A stretch of DNA of 64,000 nt from contig JAEUKI010000055.1 in NCBI GenBank assembly GCA_016793325.1, positions 1 through 64,000 on the forward strand, in the 5' to 3' direction. This DNA is from Myxococcales bacterium. Lineage in GTDB: Bacteria; Myxococcota_A; Polyangia; Polyangiales; Ga0077539. Shown here piece after piece: positions 17,834-26,012 of the stretch; within the stretch, counting starts at the first letter, position 1; every line of letters starts with the position of its first letter. Under the pieces are notes generated by a model that was given only the letters and a program-made list of their open reading frames with translations, was not told the DNA's origin and did no database searches. The translations under genes and the position numbers were made by a program.

Positions 17834-19291
17834 TCAGTTGTTCGGGTAGCTCGTCCAGCCGCGGGTCCAATCGTCGTCGCCGACCGCGTTCGGCGCGAGC
17901 GCACCCACAAATGCGGTCGGCTGCATTCCGGCCGCCGTAGCGAGCGACGTGTCTTGCTCGATGACGTTGGACGCGGTGCCGAAGCTCGGAGCGACGAGGT
18001 CCGCGCGCGCGTTCGACAGCTGCGGATCGACGAGTCGCAGCCGTGTCCCCGGTTGGCGGAGCGTCGTGTCTTCGTCGAAGTTTCCGTCATCGTCGTCGCC
18101 GTCGTCGAGCTCGACCCCCGCGCCCGGAAACTGCGGTCTCGCCATGAGACCGCGCCCGTTGTCGAAGACGATCGAGTGAGACAGTCCCGCGGTCATCGTC
18201 GAGATCGCGGCGGTGCTGCTCGGGTGCCTCACGTCGAACGCGTAGGACTTGAATCCGAACAAGATCGAGTTTCGAATCGCGCCCGTCGATCCGAACTGCA
18301 TCGCATAGCCCACCTCTTCACCGGTCGGCGGCATCATGGGGACCAAGTCGACGCCGATGAGCGTCGCGTTGAAGATCGTCGGAGACGACACAGGAGTTGC
18401 GCTCTCGGCACCCTCAGCGTTGTTGCCCTTGATCGCCGCGCCTGCCCCGGCTCCGGTCGCCCGCTGTTGGACGATGACGAACTGCATTCTGCCGCGGTAT
18501 CCCCGCACCCATTCGATTCCGTCGCTCGCCGCGCCCGTGACGAGCAAATGCGTGAGCGCGACCTCGCCGCCGTAGAGCCCGACACCGTCACTGCCGCGGT
18601 GCACCTGAACGTAGTCGACGGTCGTGTCCGTTCCACAACCCGCGAGTGAGAGCGCAGCGCCAGGACTTCCGTTGCTTCCGGTGCTTCCTCCCGCGAACTC
18701 CACGCGAACGAACCGAAGCGAGCCGCAGTTGCCCGTCGAGGGACCAGCAGATCCGCTGCCATAGTGCCCTCGCGCGTCGGCCGGCGCCGTGGTGGCGTCC
18801 ACCGCAGTATTGATCGGGTCGTGCGTCCGCGCGCTGCCGAGGAGCACGATCCCACGCCAGTCTCTCGGCGCGCGCGTTCCGACGGGACGGTCGCTCGTGA
18901 ACACGATGGGCGCGTCGCGCCTTCCGTTCGCGACGAGCTGCGCGCCGCGCGTGACGAGCAGCATCGCGTCGCGCGCGGCGCGCACTTCGACGCCGGCCTC
19001 GACGGTGAGCGTCGCGTTTCGCGTCACAAATACCGGCCCCGCGAGCTCGTAGCGAAAGCGACAGCTCCACGTGGTGTCCGAATCGATGACAGCGTCCGTC
19101 CCGACGGCGGGCAAGCGCACCGCGACTCGCTCGTTGGGCGGAGGGCAGCCGACGCCGCCGTCCGTCGGGCTCGCGTCTACGACGTCGTCGAGCGGAGCGC
19201 TTACGTCGCGGCGATCAACGCCAGGCTTGAGTGGCGCGCAAGCGAGCTGACCGGCACACGTGAGCGCCGCGATACGAGTGAGTCCATGCAC
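17834..19291 (-). CDS. Beta-helix-type surface protein (paralogue 1)
   Basis: About 485 residues from GTG 19291; a second GTG at 19318 would add nine residues. The N-terminus is hydrophobic with QLACAP, a poor lipobox, so it is exported but lipidation is unclear. The mature part follows the same pattern as the downstream paralogue: DAPIVFTSDRPVG, DWRGIVLLGSA, RFVRVEFAGG, GVGLYGGEVALTHLLVTGA, and the final DDWTRGWTSYP. An acidic stretch DDGDDDDGNFDED near residue 380 could bind calcium. The tandem pair probably arose by duplication, with much divergence since. Confidence 0.72.
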   Translation of the reverse strand: MHGLTRIAALTCAGQLACAPLKPGVDRRDVSAPLDDVVDASPTDGGVGCPPPNERVAVRLPAVGTDAVIDSDTTWSCRFRYELAGPVFVTRNATLTVEAGVEVRAARDAMLLVTRGAQLVANGRRDAPIVFTSDRPVGTRAPRDWRGIVLLGSARTHDPINTAVDATTAPADARGHYGSGSAGPSTGNCGSLRFVRVEFAGGSTGSNGSPGAALSLAGCGTDTTVDYVQVHRGSDGVGLYGGEVALTHLLVTGAASDGIEWVRGYRGRMQFVIVQQRATGAGAGAAIKGNNAEGAESATPVSSPTIFNATLIGVDLVPMMPPTGEEVGYAMQFGSTGAIRNSILFGFKSYAFDVRHPSSTAAISTMTAGLSHSIVFDNGRGLMARPQFPGAGVELDDGDDDDGNFDEDTTLRQPGTRLRLVDPQLSNARADLVAPSFGTASNVIEQDTSLATAAGMQPTAFVGALAPNAVGDDDWTRGWTSYPNN

Positions 19292-19428
19292 AGCGGGATC
19301 ACACTGCGACACGAGCACGCGACGCGAGCGCCCGCTCGGAAACTTGCGCGAACGCAGCGTCGATGTTTCCCCGATGTCGCTTGCTTCCGAGCGCTCGGCC
19401 TATCGGTCGTCGCGTCAGCCCCGTCGAT

Positions 19429-20139
19429 TCACCGCGCGCCGAGCGCGACGAGCGCCGTGGCGGCGCACATGGTCGCGAGCTCGATGCGCTTCAGGCTCTC
19501 TTCGCGGAGCTTGCGGCGAAGGCGGATTCCGACGGCGTTTCCGGCGAGGAGCGCGATGGTCATCACCGCGGCCATCGCGACGAGCGGTCGCGTCATCGAG
19601 CCTCCCGCGGTGTACCCGACGAGTCGCCCCGCGTTGAGCGCGAGCGCCAAGGTCTGCGACGTCGCGATCAGCGCCTCGCCGCCGAGGCCCACGGACACGA
19701 GCACCGGGACGAGCATGAGCCCAGCGCCGCCCGACATCGCGCCGAACGAGCCGATGCCCGCGCCCACCGGCGCGAGCCACCGCGGGCTCACTTGAAAACG
19801 CGCCCATCCGAGGGCCTTGGCCATCGCGAGCGCCGTCGCGAACACGAGCAGCGCCTTGAGCAGCGCGGGCGGCGCCTTGACCGCGAGCACCCCCGCGACG
19901 AGCGACGCGACGACGATGGGCGCGAACATCCGCCGAACGACCGCGCGATCGATCGACGCGCGGAAGATCCACGCGCGATGGACGTTCGCGATCGCCAGGC
20001 CCGGCGCCGTGAGCACGAGCGCCTCGCGAGGCCCGATCGCCGCCGAGAGCGCGAGCAACGCGAGCAGCCCGCCGCCTTGTCCCGCGAGCGTCGAGACCAC
20101 CCCTGCGACGACCCCGCAACCGACGACGACTTCGATCAT
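19429..20139 (-). CDS. TSUP (TauE/SafE) family permease
   Basis: A 236-residue polytopic membrane protein with about seven to eight hydrophobic helices. The first half has the family pattern GVVAGVVSTLAGQGGG followed by ALVLTAPGLAIAN, and the second half repeats it (GAGIGSFGAMSGGAG), the internal duplication of TSUP exporters. These proteins move sulfite, sulfonates or related organic anions. The ATG at 20139 starts the first helix at once. It is divergent from a LysR-type regulator 71 bp away, the usual arrangement for a regulated transporter. Confidence 0.87.
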   Translation of the reverse strand: MIEVVVGCGVVAGVVSTLAGQGGGLLALLALSAAIGPREALVLTAPGLAIANVHRAWIFRASIDRAVVRRMFAPIVVASLVAGVLAVKAPPALLKALLVFATALAMAKALGWARFQVSPRWLAPVGAGIGSFGAMSGGAGLMLVPVLVSVGLGGEALIATSQTLALALNAGRLVGYTAGGSMTRPLVAMAAVMTIALLAGNAVGIRLRRKLREESLKRIELATMCAATALVALGAR

Positions 20140-20165
20140 GGGCCCATACGTGCGGTCCGCCCGGC

Positions 20166-20203
20166 CATTGGTCCAATGAATGTTACAGGCGGTTGTGATA
20201 ACC
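20166..20203. promoter_or_regulatory. Probable LysR operator sites in divergent promoter
   Basis: The 71-bp gap between the permease and regulator genes contains CATTGGTCCAATG (20166-20178, palindromic about its centre base) and GGTTgtgatAACC (20191-20203, arms with a 5-nt centre). Both fit the interrupted-palindrome style of LysR binding sites, and their spacing would place the regulator across both promoters. Confidence 0.5.
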
Positions 20204-20210
20204 AACGCTT

Positions 20211-21059
20211 ATGGTCGATTTGCTGCGGTACTTCTTGCTCGCGTGCGAAGAGCGCTCGATCACCGCGGCCGCCAAGCGCGCGCACGTGACGCAGCCGGCG
20301 CTCTCGGCGGCGATCGCGCGGCTCGAGTCCGAGCTCAACGTCGAGCTCTTTCATCGAGAGCGAGGGGGCGTCGTTCCCACCGCGGCGGGCGAGGCGCTGA
20401 TCCCTAGAGCGAAGGCGGTGCTCGCGGCGATCGACGACGCGCGACGGGCGGTCGAAGAGGTGCGCGACGTGCGAACGGGGCGCGTGCGCATCGGCGGCGG
20501 CGCGACGGTGTGCGCGTACTACCTGCCCCCCGTGCTCGCGGCGTATCGCGCGCAGCACCCCGCGGTGAAGCTGCTCGTCCGCGAAGGGACCTCCGAAGGA
20601 ACGCGCGAAGCGGTGATGTCGGGCGAGCTCGACCTCGGGATCATCACCGTCGAGCACGGCGAGTTCTGGCGCGACGACGAAATGATCTTGGTGGCTGCGC
20701 CGGACGCGGACACGCGCGGGGCGCCGATGGTGACGTTTCCGAAGGGCGCCACGATTCGAGACGCGCTCGAGCGGCACTTTCCAGGGAGCGACATCGTGAT
20801 GGAGCTCTCGGGGATCGCGTCGGTGATCGAACACGCAGCGCAGGGGCTCGGCGTCGCGCTCGTCTCGCGCGTGTCCGTCGAGGACGCCCTCGCGGACGAG
20901 ACGCTCGTCGAAGTGAAGGATCCCCGCACGCCCATCGTGCGACCGCTCAAGATCGTCCACCGCGGGCTCGAGCGCTTGTCTCCCGCCGCCGCGGCGCTGC
21001 GAAAGCTATTGCTCGCGTCGCGCACGGTGCGCCGTCGTCGTCACGGCCGACGGAGCTGA
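20211..21059 (+). CDS. LysR-type transcriptional regulator
   Basis: A 282-residue regulator. The N-terminal winged helix-turn-helix spans about residues 4-62 (AKRAHVTQPALSAAIARLE is the recognition region), followed by a periplasmic-binding-protein-like effector domain (RVRIGGGATV onwards). It probably senses a small anion or metabolite handled by the divergent TSUP permease and binds the palindromes between the genes. The C-terminus ends in an arginine-rich tail (RRRRHGRRS), longer than typical. Confidence 0.9.
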   Translation: MVDLLRYFLLACEERSITAAAKRAHVTQPALSAAIARLESELNVELFHRERGGVVPTAAGEALIPRAKAVLAAIDDARRAVEEVRDVRTGRVRIGGGATVCAYYLPPVLAAYRAQHPAVKLLVREGTSEGTREAVMSGELDLGIITVEHGEFWRDDEMILVAAPDADTRGAPMVTFPKGATIRDALERHFPGSDIVMELSGIASVIEHAAQGLGVALVSRVSVEDALADETLVEVKDPRTPIVRPLKIVHRGLERLSPAAAALRKLLLASRTVRRRRHGRRS

Positions 21060-21066
21060 GAGCCTC

Positions 21067-21441
21067 TCAGGCTTTTTCGGCGTTGTTCGCGAGCACGAGC
21101 AACACCGCCGACGCGCCGAAGGCGATGAGGAGCTTCAAGCACAGCGGCGCGAGCTCGGGCGGCGCGTCGCGGTACACGAAGAACGTCAACGCGAAGTGCA
21201 GCGCGATGGTCAAGAACGCCGCGTAGCGAGCCCAGTTCTTCGCGAGCAAGAGAAACAACGCCGCGAACAGGTCGAACGCGCCCCAGCTCCCGAAGAGCAC
21301 AGCGCCGATGCGCGCGACGTCGCGAAAGCGTCCCTCTTCTTGCCAGAGGATCCACGCGACCCAGCAGTGGAGGCCGCCCCACGCGCCGAGGGCGAGACCG
21401 ACGAGTCGAAGCGCGATTCGAGAAAGCGTTGGTCCAAACAT
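21067..21441 (-). CDS. Small four-helix membrane protein
   Basis: About 124 residues from ATG 21441, with four predicted transmembrane helices and little outside the membrane. The TTG at 21477, which overlaps the stop of the upstream gene as TTGA, is an alternative that adds 12 residues. No family is recognised; the pattern resembles DoxX-like or DUF membrane proteins of similar length. It is the last gene of a three-gene membrane-protein operon (23344 to 21067). Confidence 0.7.
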   Translation of the reverse strand: MFGPTLSRIALRLVGLALGAWGGLHCWVAWILWQEEGRFRDVARIGAVLFGSWGAFDLFAALFLLLAKNWARYAAFLTIALHFALTFFVYRDAPPELAPLCLKLLIAFGASAVLLVLANNAEKA

Positions 21442-21473
21442 CTCTGCGCCGAATCGTAGCGCACTTCGAACGC

Positions 21474-22310
21474 TCAAGCGCGGCGAGCGCGCGTGAGCGC
21501 GAGCGCGGCGAAAGCGACGAACCAGACGACGCTCGCGGCGGTGACCTTGTTGCGCTTGTCCGCGTCGAGCACCGGCGGCTGATCATCGACGCGCGACGCG
21601 AGCGAGAGCACGACGAAGCTCATCACCAACCCCCCCCAATAGCCCCACTCGCTGCGCCTCGGGGCCCACGCGAGGGTGAGCCCTGCGCACAAGAAACCGA
21701 GCATGAGTCGGTTGGCGAGCGGCGCGCGGTCGGTGCCCTTCGCGGAGAGCGCCCACCCAGAAATGAGCGCGGGGGGCACGAACAAGAGCGCGCGGAGAAC
21801 GTGCTTCGCCCAGCCTTCGTACGCGCGGATCACCCTGGGAATATCCTGGTAGAGTGACATCCCCGGAAATTGGGGCCGCGTCGGCAGCGCGTCGCCGAAG
21901 GCCACGACGGACATCGACGCCATCGAGAAGAACGCGATCGACGCGACGCTCATCCGCGCCCACACGCGCGGGGCGGTCTCGCGCGACGCCACCGCCACGA
22001 GCACGAGCAGCGGAACGGTCGCGTGCATCGCGAGCGCCCGATCGGAGATATCCGAGAACGAGGCCCAGCTCGCGATCCATTGGATCGGAGAGGCCTTGCA
22101 AGACCAGGGGAGCGCGGTCGAGATCAACAAGCCGAGGACGGACAAGAGCCAGTAGCGGCGCGTTCCCGTTGGGATCGCGGGCGTGCGCTCGGCCTCGGGG
22201 TGCGTGGCCTCGGCGGTCGCGAGCTCGCGCGATGCTTCGGTCGTCGGCGCGGCGCTCTCGTTGGGCGCTGGTTTGGTCTTGGTTTTGGTTTTCGAAGACT
22301 TCTGGGCCAT
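21474..22310 (-). CDS. Polytopic membrane protein, function unknown
   Basis: A 278-residue protein with a charged cytoplasmic N-terminus (Lys/Thr-rich, then Glu/Ala-rich to about residue 45) and about six to seven transmembrane helices. No catalytic motif is visible. The start ATG at 22310 shares a base with the stop of the upstream gene (TGATG), and the downstream small membrane gene begins at or just after its stop. The trio is likely a membrane complex or pathway; function is unknown. Confidence 0.72.
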   Translation of the reverse strand: MAQKSSKTKTKTKPAPNESAAPTTEASRELATAEATHPEAERTPAIPTGTRRYWLLSVLGLLISTALPWSCKASPIQWIASWASFSDISDRALAMHATVPLLVLVAVASRETAPRVWARMSVASIAFFSMASMSVVAFGDALPTRPQFPGMSLYQDIPRVIRAYEGWAKHVLRALLFVPPALISGWALSAKGTDRAPLANRLMLGFLCAGLTLAWAPRRSEWGYWGGLVMSFVVLSLASRVDDQPPVLDADKRNKVTAASVVWFVAFAALALTRARRA

Positions 22311-23344
22311 CAGCGGGGGCACAGTACCGTGACTTCACCCTGTCCGCGGCGCACGAACCATCGTCGCGGCTCGCGCACGACGAGTCGATCTCCGGTCGCG
22401 CACCGCGCGAAGAAGTACCGACGGATGATCGGAACGGACGGAGACAGCGGGACCTTCAGCGCGTTCCACACCTCGTCGTTGCCGCGATCGTTGAGGCACG
22501 CTCCGTCGCGCGTGCACCACTGCGCGGTCGGCAGATCCTCGGAGTACAAATGGTGCGAAAAATACGCGGGCCAGAGCCCCACGTACCAAAAGAGCGGCGC
22601 CACGATGAGCAGCGCGCTCGCCGCGAGGGCGCCCCGGTGCGAGCGCTCGACGGTCTCGCGCGGTCGCTCGCCGTGCCACGGCCACAGCAGCAACGGCGCG
22701 AGCAGCGCGAGCGCGATGTTCCAGGGCCAGACGGACTCGTTCCATTTGTGACCCCATGGGCCGAGGTCGTAGAGGATGCCCGCGTGCATGAGCACCGCGC
22801 CGATCGCCGCGAGCCGACGCGCGCGCGGGATGAACACGAGCACCCCGAGCGCCGCTTCTCCCCCAGCGATCACCCAGGGAAACCACTTCGACACGAGCGC
22901 GCTCGGGCTCTTCGTCAGCGCCGTCAGAAGCCACGGCGCGGTCCCCGTGAACCACCCTGGCGACAAGAGCTTGTTCAGCCCCGCGTAGAAGTACATCGCC
23001 CCCAAGAAGACCCGCGCGAACACCCAGCCTCGCGCGCCGAAGCTCGTCCCGAGCATCACCGCCGCGAGCGTGTACACCGACGGCTGAACGCGCGTCGTGT
23101 CCGCCGCCATCGCGACGAGCAACACGATTGCGTGGGTCACGCTCCCGACCCTCGGGAGCACGATGCTCGCGAGCGCCGTCGCGATGAGCGCGTGCCCGAA
23201 CGGAACGGCCATCGACGGCCCCAAGGGCAAGAGCGGCGGCTCGCTCCGCGCGCTGTACAGCGACCACGTGACGAGCACCGTCGCGCATTGCCCGAGCGCC
23301 GCGATCGTCCGCGCGATCGCAGGGGGCGTTGAGGGGTCAGTCAT
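22310..23344 (-). CDS. HTTM/DoxX-like membrane protein
   Basis: A 344-residue integral membrane protein. The segment FLGAMYFYAGLNKL at about residues 115-128 resembles the conserved helix of HTTM (vitamin-K-dependent carboxylase-like) and MauE/DoxX proteins, which carry a Gly-x-x-Lys in this place. About seven hydrophobic helices are followed by a soluble C-terminal part of about 70 residues with several Cys and Trp. The ATG at 23344 begins just before the first helix. It heads the three-gene membrane operon; function is unknown. Confidence 0.7.
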   Translation of the reverse strand: MTDPSTPPAIARTIAALGQCATVLVTWSLYSARSEPPLLPLGPSMAVPFGHALIATALASIVLPRVGSVTHAIVLLVAMAADTTRVQPSVYTLAAVMLGTSFGARGWVFARVFLGAMYFYAGLNKLLSPGWFTGTAPWLLTALTKSPSALVSKWFPWVIAGGEAALGVLVFIPRARRLAAIGAVLMHAGILYDLGPWGHKWNESVWPWNIALALLAPLLLWPWHGERPRETVERSHRGALAASALLIVAPLFWYVGLWPAYFSHHLYSEDLPTAQWCTRDGACLNDRGNDEVWNALKVPLSPSVPIIRRYFFARCATGDRLVVREPRRWFVRRGQGEVTVLCPR

Positions 23345-23449
23345 CCAGCGCTTCACGCTCGCACTCTTCGTGGCAGACACAAGTGATACAACTGTCGCGA
23401 CCGCACCGAGCGATCCAACGGTACCAACCGATCCAACGATCCCACTACG

Positions 23450-23833
23450 ATGCCGAAGCGAGACCGATACCTTTTCGTGTGCACGAATCGACGCCCCGAT
23501 GGCAACCCCAAGGGCTCGTGCGCGCAGTCCGGGAGCGAAGAGCTCCTCGCGGCGCTCAAGGCCGCCGTCGTGACGAACAAGCTGCAAGCTGTGAGTCGTC
23601 CGTGCGGTGCGTCGTGCCTCGATGTGTGCTGGGAGGGCCCCGTCGTCGCGGTCATGCCCGACGACGTGTTTCTCGGGCGCGTTACGAAGGATGACATCCC
23701 CGCGATCATCGAGGCGCTCGCGCAGCGCGACGTGAAGGTCTCCGAGCACCCGAAGCTGCGCGACAAAGTGCTCTCGCGCGGGCAATTCGACGACCCCGCG
23801 CTCGTGAAGCTCGGCGTGAAGAAGGGAGACTGA
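23450..23833 (+). CDS. (2Fe-2S) ferredoxin-like thioredoxin-fold protein
   Basis: A 127-residue protein of the small thioredoxin-like [2Fe-2S] ferredoxin group. The pattern starts with RYLFVCTNRRP (first Cys at 11), a second Cys in KGSCAQSG (24), and two in the CGASCLDVC region (about 52-60), followed by VVAVMPDDVFLGRVT. These Cys are placed as in the clostridial/Azotobacter thioredoxin-fold ferredoxins and NuoE-like domains. It should carry one electron in the cytoplasm; the partner is unknown. It leads an operon with the genes at 23835 and 24290. Confidence 0.85.
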   Translation: MPKRDRYLFVCTNRRPDGNPKGSCAQSGSEELLAALKAAVVTNKLQAVSRPCGASCLDVCWEGPVVAVMPDDVFLGRVTKDDIPAIIEALAQRDVKVSEHPKLRDKVLSRGQFDDPALVKLGVKKGD

Positions 23834-23834
23834 C

Positions 23835-24293
23835 GTGCTCGGCGTAACGTTTCGCGAGACGCTCGACGGAAGCTGGCACAAGCCGAGCGCTCCGGCCGAC
23901 GAGCGTCGCTGCTCGGTGGACGTCACCGTGGTGATCCCCAGCTTGACGGAGCTGCTCGGAAACACCGTGGCGGACATTTCGGGCCGCGTGACGCTCGACG
24001 GCCTCGCGAGCAACCGAGAGTTCAAAGGGACGCTCGGCATCGGAGCGATCGTGCGCGAGCGCCGCATCCCGTACGCGTTTTCGTTTATCGGCGACGACGG
24101 CGGGGCGTACCGCTTCGACGGCGCCAAAGAGGTCAACGTGCTCAAGCTGCCCAAGTCGACGAGCACGCTCGGCGCGTACGTGTTCGACGGCCAAGGGGAC
24201 GAGGTCGGGCGCGTCGTTTTGCGCGCGGATTTGCGCGAAGAAGTCCTGCGATTTCTCACGACGTTTCGCCCGTTGCTCGGGGGGCGCTCGTGA
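23835..24293 (+). CDS. Beta-rich protein resembling a GMC-oxidoreductase accessory domain
   Basis: A 152-residue protein starting at GTG one base after the ferredoxin stop. The order FRETLDG, VDVTVVIP, ISGRVTLDG, FKGTLGIG, PYAFSFIGDDGGAYRFDGAKEV is like a beta-sandwich module that I recall next to cholesterol-oxidase-like GMC enzymes, but the match is by pattern only. No catalytic residues are evident. The downstream lipoprotein gene overlaps it by four bases (GTGA). Confidence 0.6.
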   Translation: MLGVTFRETLDGSWHKPSAPADERRCSVDVTVVIPSLTELLGNTVADISGRVTLDGLASNREFKGTLGIGAIVRERRIPYAFSFIGDDGGAYRFDGAKEVNVLKLPKSTSTLGAYVFDGQGDEVGRVVLRADLREEVLRFLTTFRPLLGGRS

Positions 24294-25174
24294 GGGCTCG
24301 CGCCGTCGACGCGTCGCTCGTGGCGCTGTGCGCGCTCGTGTCGTCGGCGGGCTGCGCGGGGCGATCGAGCGACCGCGGCGCGCTCGATCGAGCGCACACA
24401 CAATCAAGTTCGGGCGGCGCGAGCGCGGCGACCCAAGGAGGGACGGCGAGCGACGACCTCGACGCGTCCCTCGCGTCGGTGCGAACCGCGCTGCTCCGAG
24501 CGGACGCCGCGTCGTTGCGCGAAGCGGGCGTCGAGCTCGGCCGCGGAGGCGCCACGGAGATCAACGGCGACCCCGCCGAGGACGAGCGCGTGGCGGCCGT
24601 CGAGATCGCCGTTCGCGACCGAGGGAGCGCGCTCGTCGTGCTTCGAACGAGCTGCGGAAACGTGCGGGTCATCGGCTACGTGCGCGAAGGCGCGGCGTGG
24701 CGGGCGCGCGCGAAGCAGTCGCTCGTGCCCACGGCTGTTCCGGGCTCGTGCGTTCGCGTGGCGCTCGTGGCGCAGTCGATCGCGATGCGCGGGGATCCTG
24801 CGCGAGAAGCCGCGGTGGGCGTTCGCTGGGAGGACGCGATGGCCGACGAGATCCACGGGCCCAATCTCTGGGTGTTCGGCCTCGATCCAGCGCAAGGCTA
24901 CACGGTGCTCCTCGAGCGAGCGCCCTTCGGCGGAACCGACGATCGCACGGGATCGAGCACCGAAGGCTCGCTCGCGGTGCTCGACGAGCTCCCTCCGCCG
25001 CGGCCGCTCTTCGTCGAGATCCGACCGGGCGCCCGAGGCATGGCTCCCGGCCCCGCCCTCATGCGCACCGTGCGCCGCTACGAGCTGCGCGGCGCGCGCA
25101 TCGAGCTCGTCGACGAACAGCGCAGCTCGATCACCGACGAGGGCGCAGCCGCGCCCGAGCGTCGCGTGCGCTGA
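24290..25174 (+). CDS. Putative lipoprotein, function unknown
   Basis: A 294-residue exported protein with signal peptide and lipobox SSAGC (about residue 22), then a Ser/Gly/Thr linker to about 60. The mature part has a short helical region (ASLREAGVELG) and a beta-rich half. No family is recognised. It begins at GTG 24290, overlapping the previous stop, so it is the third gene of the ferredoxin operon, and it ends 22 bp from a convergent gene. Confidence 0.7.
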   Translation: MRARAVDASLVALCALVSSAGCAGRSSDRGALDRAHTQSSSGGASAATQGGTASDDLDASLASVRTALLRADAASLREAGVELGRGGATEINGDPAEDERVAAVEIAVRDRGSALVVLRTSCGNVRVIGYVREGAAWRARAKQSLVPTAVPGSCVRVALVAQSIAMRGDPAREAAVGVRWEDAMADEIHGPNLWVFGLDPAQGYTVLLERAPFGGTDDRTGSSTEGSLAVLDELPPPRPLFVEIRPGARGMAPGPALMRTVRRYELRGARIELVDEQRSSITDEGAAAPERRVR

Positions 25175-25196
25175 GCCGCTCGATCACGACGCCGCG

Positions 25197-26012
25197 TTAG
25201 CGCTCGCCGCTTCGATGCGTTCGGCGATAGACAGCGGTCCCTGGGTTGCTGCCGTCGAGCCCCATCGTCGTCACGTTGAGGATGCTCCCGCTCCCGAGCC
25301 AATCGCGGGTGATCATGATCGTGTGCGAGCCCGCGGTGCGGGTGCGGCACGCGCTCTCGTCGTCGCGGACGAGCTCGACGGTGCCGGGCAAAAAACGCAC
25401 GTTTCCGCTGTCGACGCTCAGCGTATACGGCGACGCCGTCGACCAGACCCGCGTGGTCCCCAGGCTCCCGCACGAGTCGCGCTGCGATCCGTAGAACGTC
25501 GTCGTCGTGCACACCTCGCGCGCGTCGGTCGGGCTTCGAATCGTCAAGACGCACTCCGAGCGAACGGTTCCGCCCGACGGCCGCGCGGTCGTCTCGTCAC
25601 CGTCGCTCCACACGCCGACGAGCCCGTCGAGCAGCGCGTCGCGCGTCGCGTGCGGCGCCTCGCCTTGGGGCTCGTTCGTCGCGGTCGTCGGCGGCGGAAG
25701 GGCAGGGACGGTCTCGTTGTTGTTGTTCTGATTGTTGGCCGCGGTCGGCTCTTCGGTCCCGTGATTGCCCTCGGCGGGCTGCGCGGTCGTCGCTGTCCTT
25801 TCGCCGCCGCGGATCAAGGGCGCCGTCGATCCACGCGCGGGGAGCGCGTGATGCGTCGGCATCGGCGCCACGGCTTCGTTGACGAACGGGCCGCTCACGC
25901 TCGACTGCGGGCCATACATCTGCTCGGGCGGCGTCACGGCGCGCTCGGTCGGTCGCTGTCCGCACGCGCTCGCCGCGAGCGTCAGCGCGATCGCTGCTGC
26001 TCGCACGCTCAT
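25197..26012 (-). CDS. Putative lipoprotein with Asn-rich linker
   Basis: A 271-residue protein with signal peptide and lipobox AASAC (about residue 17). A disordered linker follows that is rich in Thr, Pro and Ala and contains NNQNNNNE near residue 95. The C-terminal 130 residues hold four to five Cys and beta-type segments (CVLTIRSPTDAREVC, GNVRFLPGTVELV); the organisation resembles small lipocalin-like or META-like domains but no family can be assigned. ATGA overlap with the upstream TPR gene implies joint expression. Confidence 0.72.
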   Translation of the reverse strand: MSVRAAAIALTLAASACGQRPTERAVTPPEQMYGPQSSVSGPFVNEAVAPMPTHHALPARGSTAPLIRGGERTATTAQPAEGNHGTEEPTAANNQNNNNETVPALPPPTTATNEPQGEAPHATRDALLDGLVGVWSDGDETTARPSGGTVRSECVLTIRSPTDAREVCTTTTFYGSQRDSCGSLGTTRVWSTASPYTLSVDSGNVRFLPGTVELVRDDESACRTRTAGSHTIMITRDWLGSGSILNVTTMGLDGSNPGTAVYRRTHRSGER

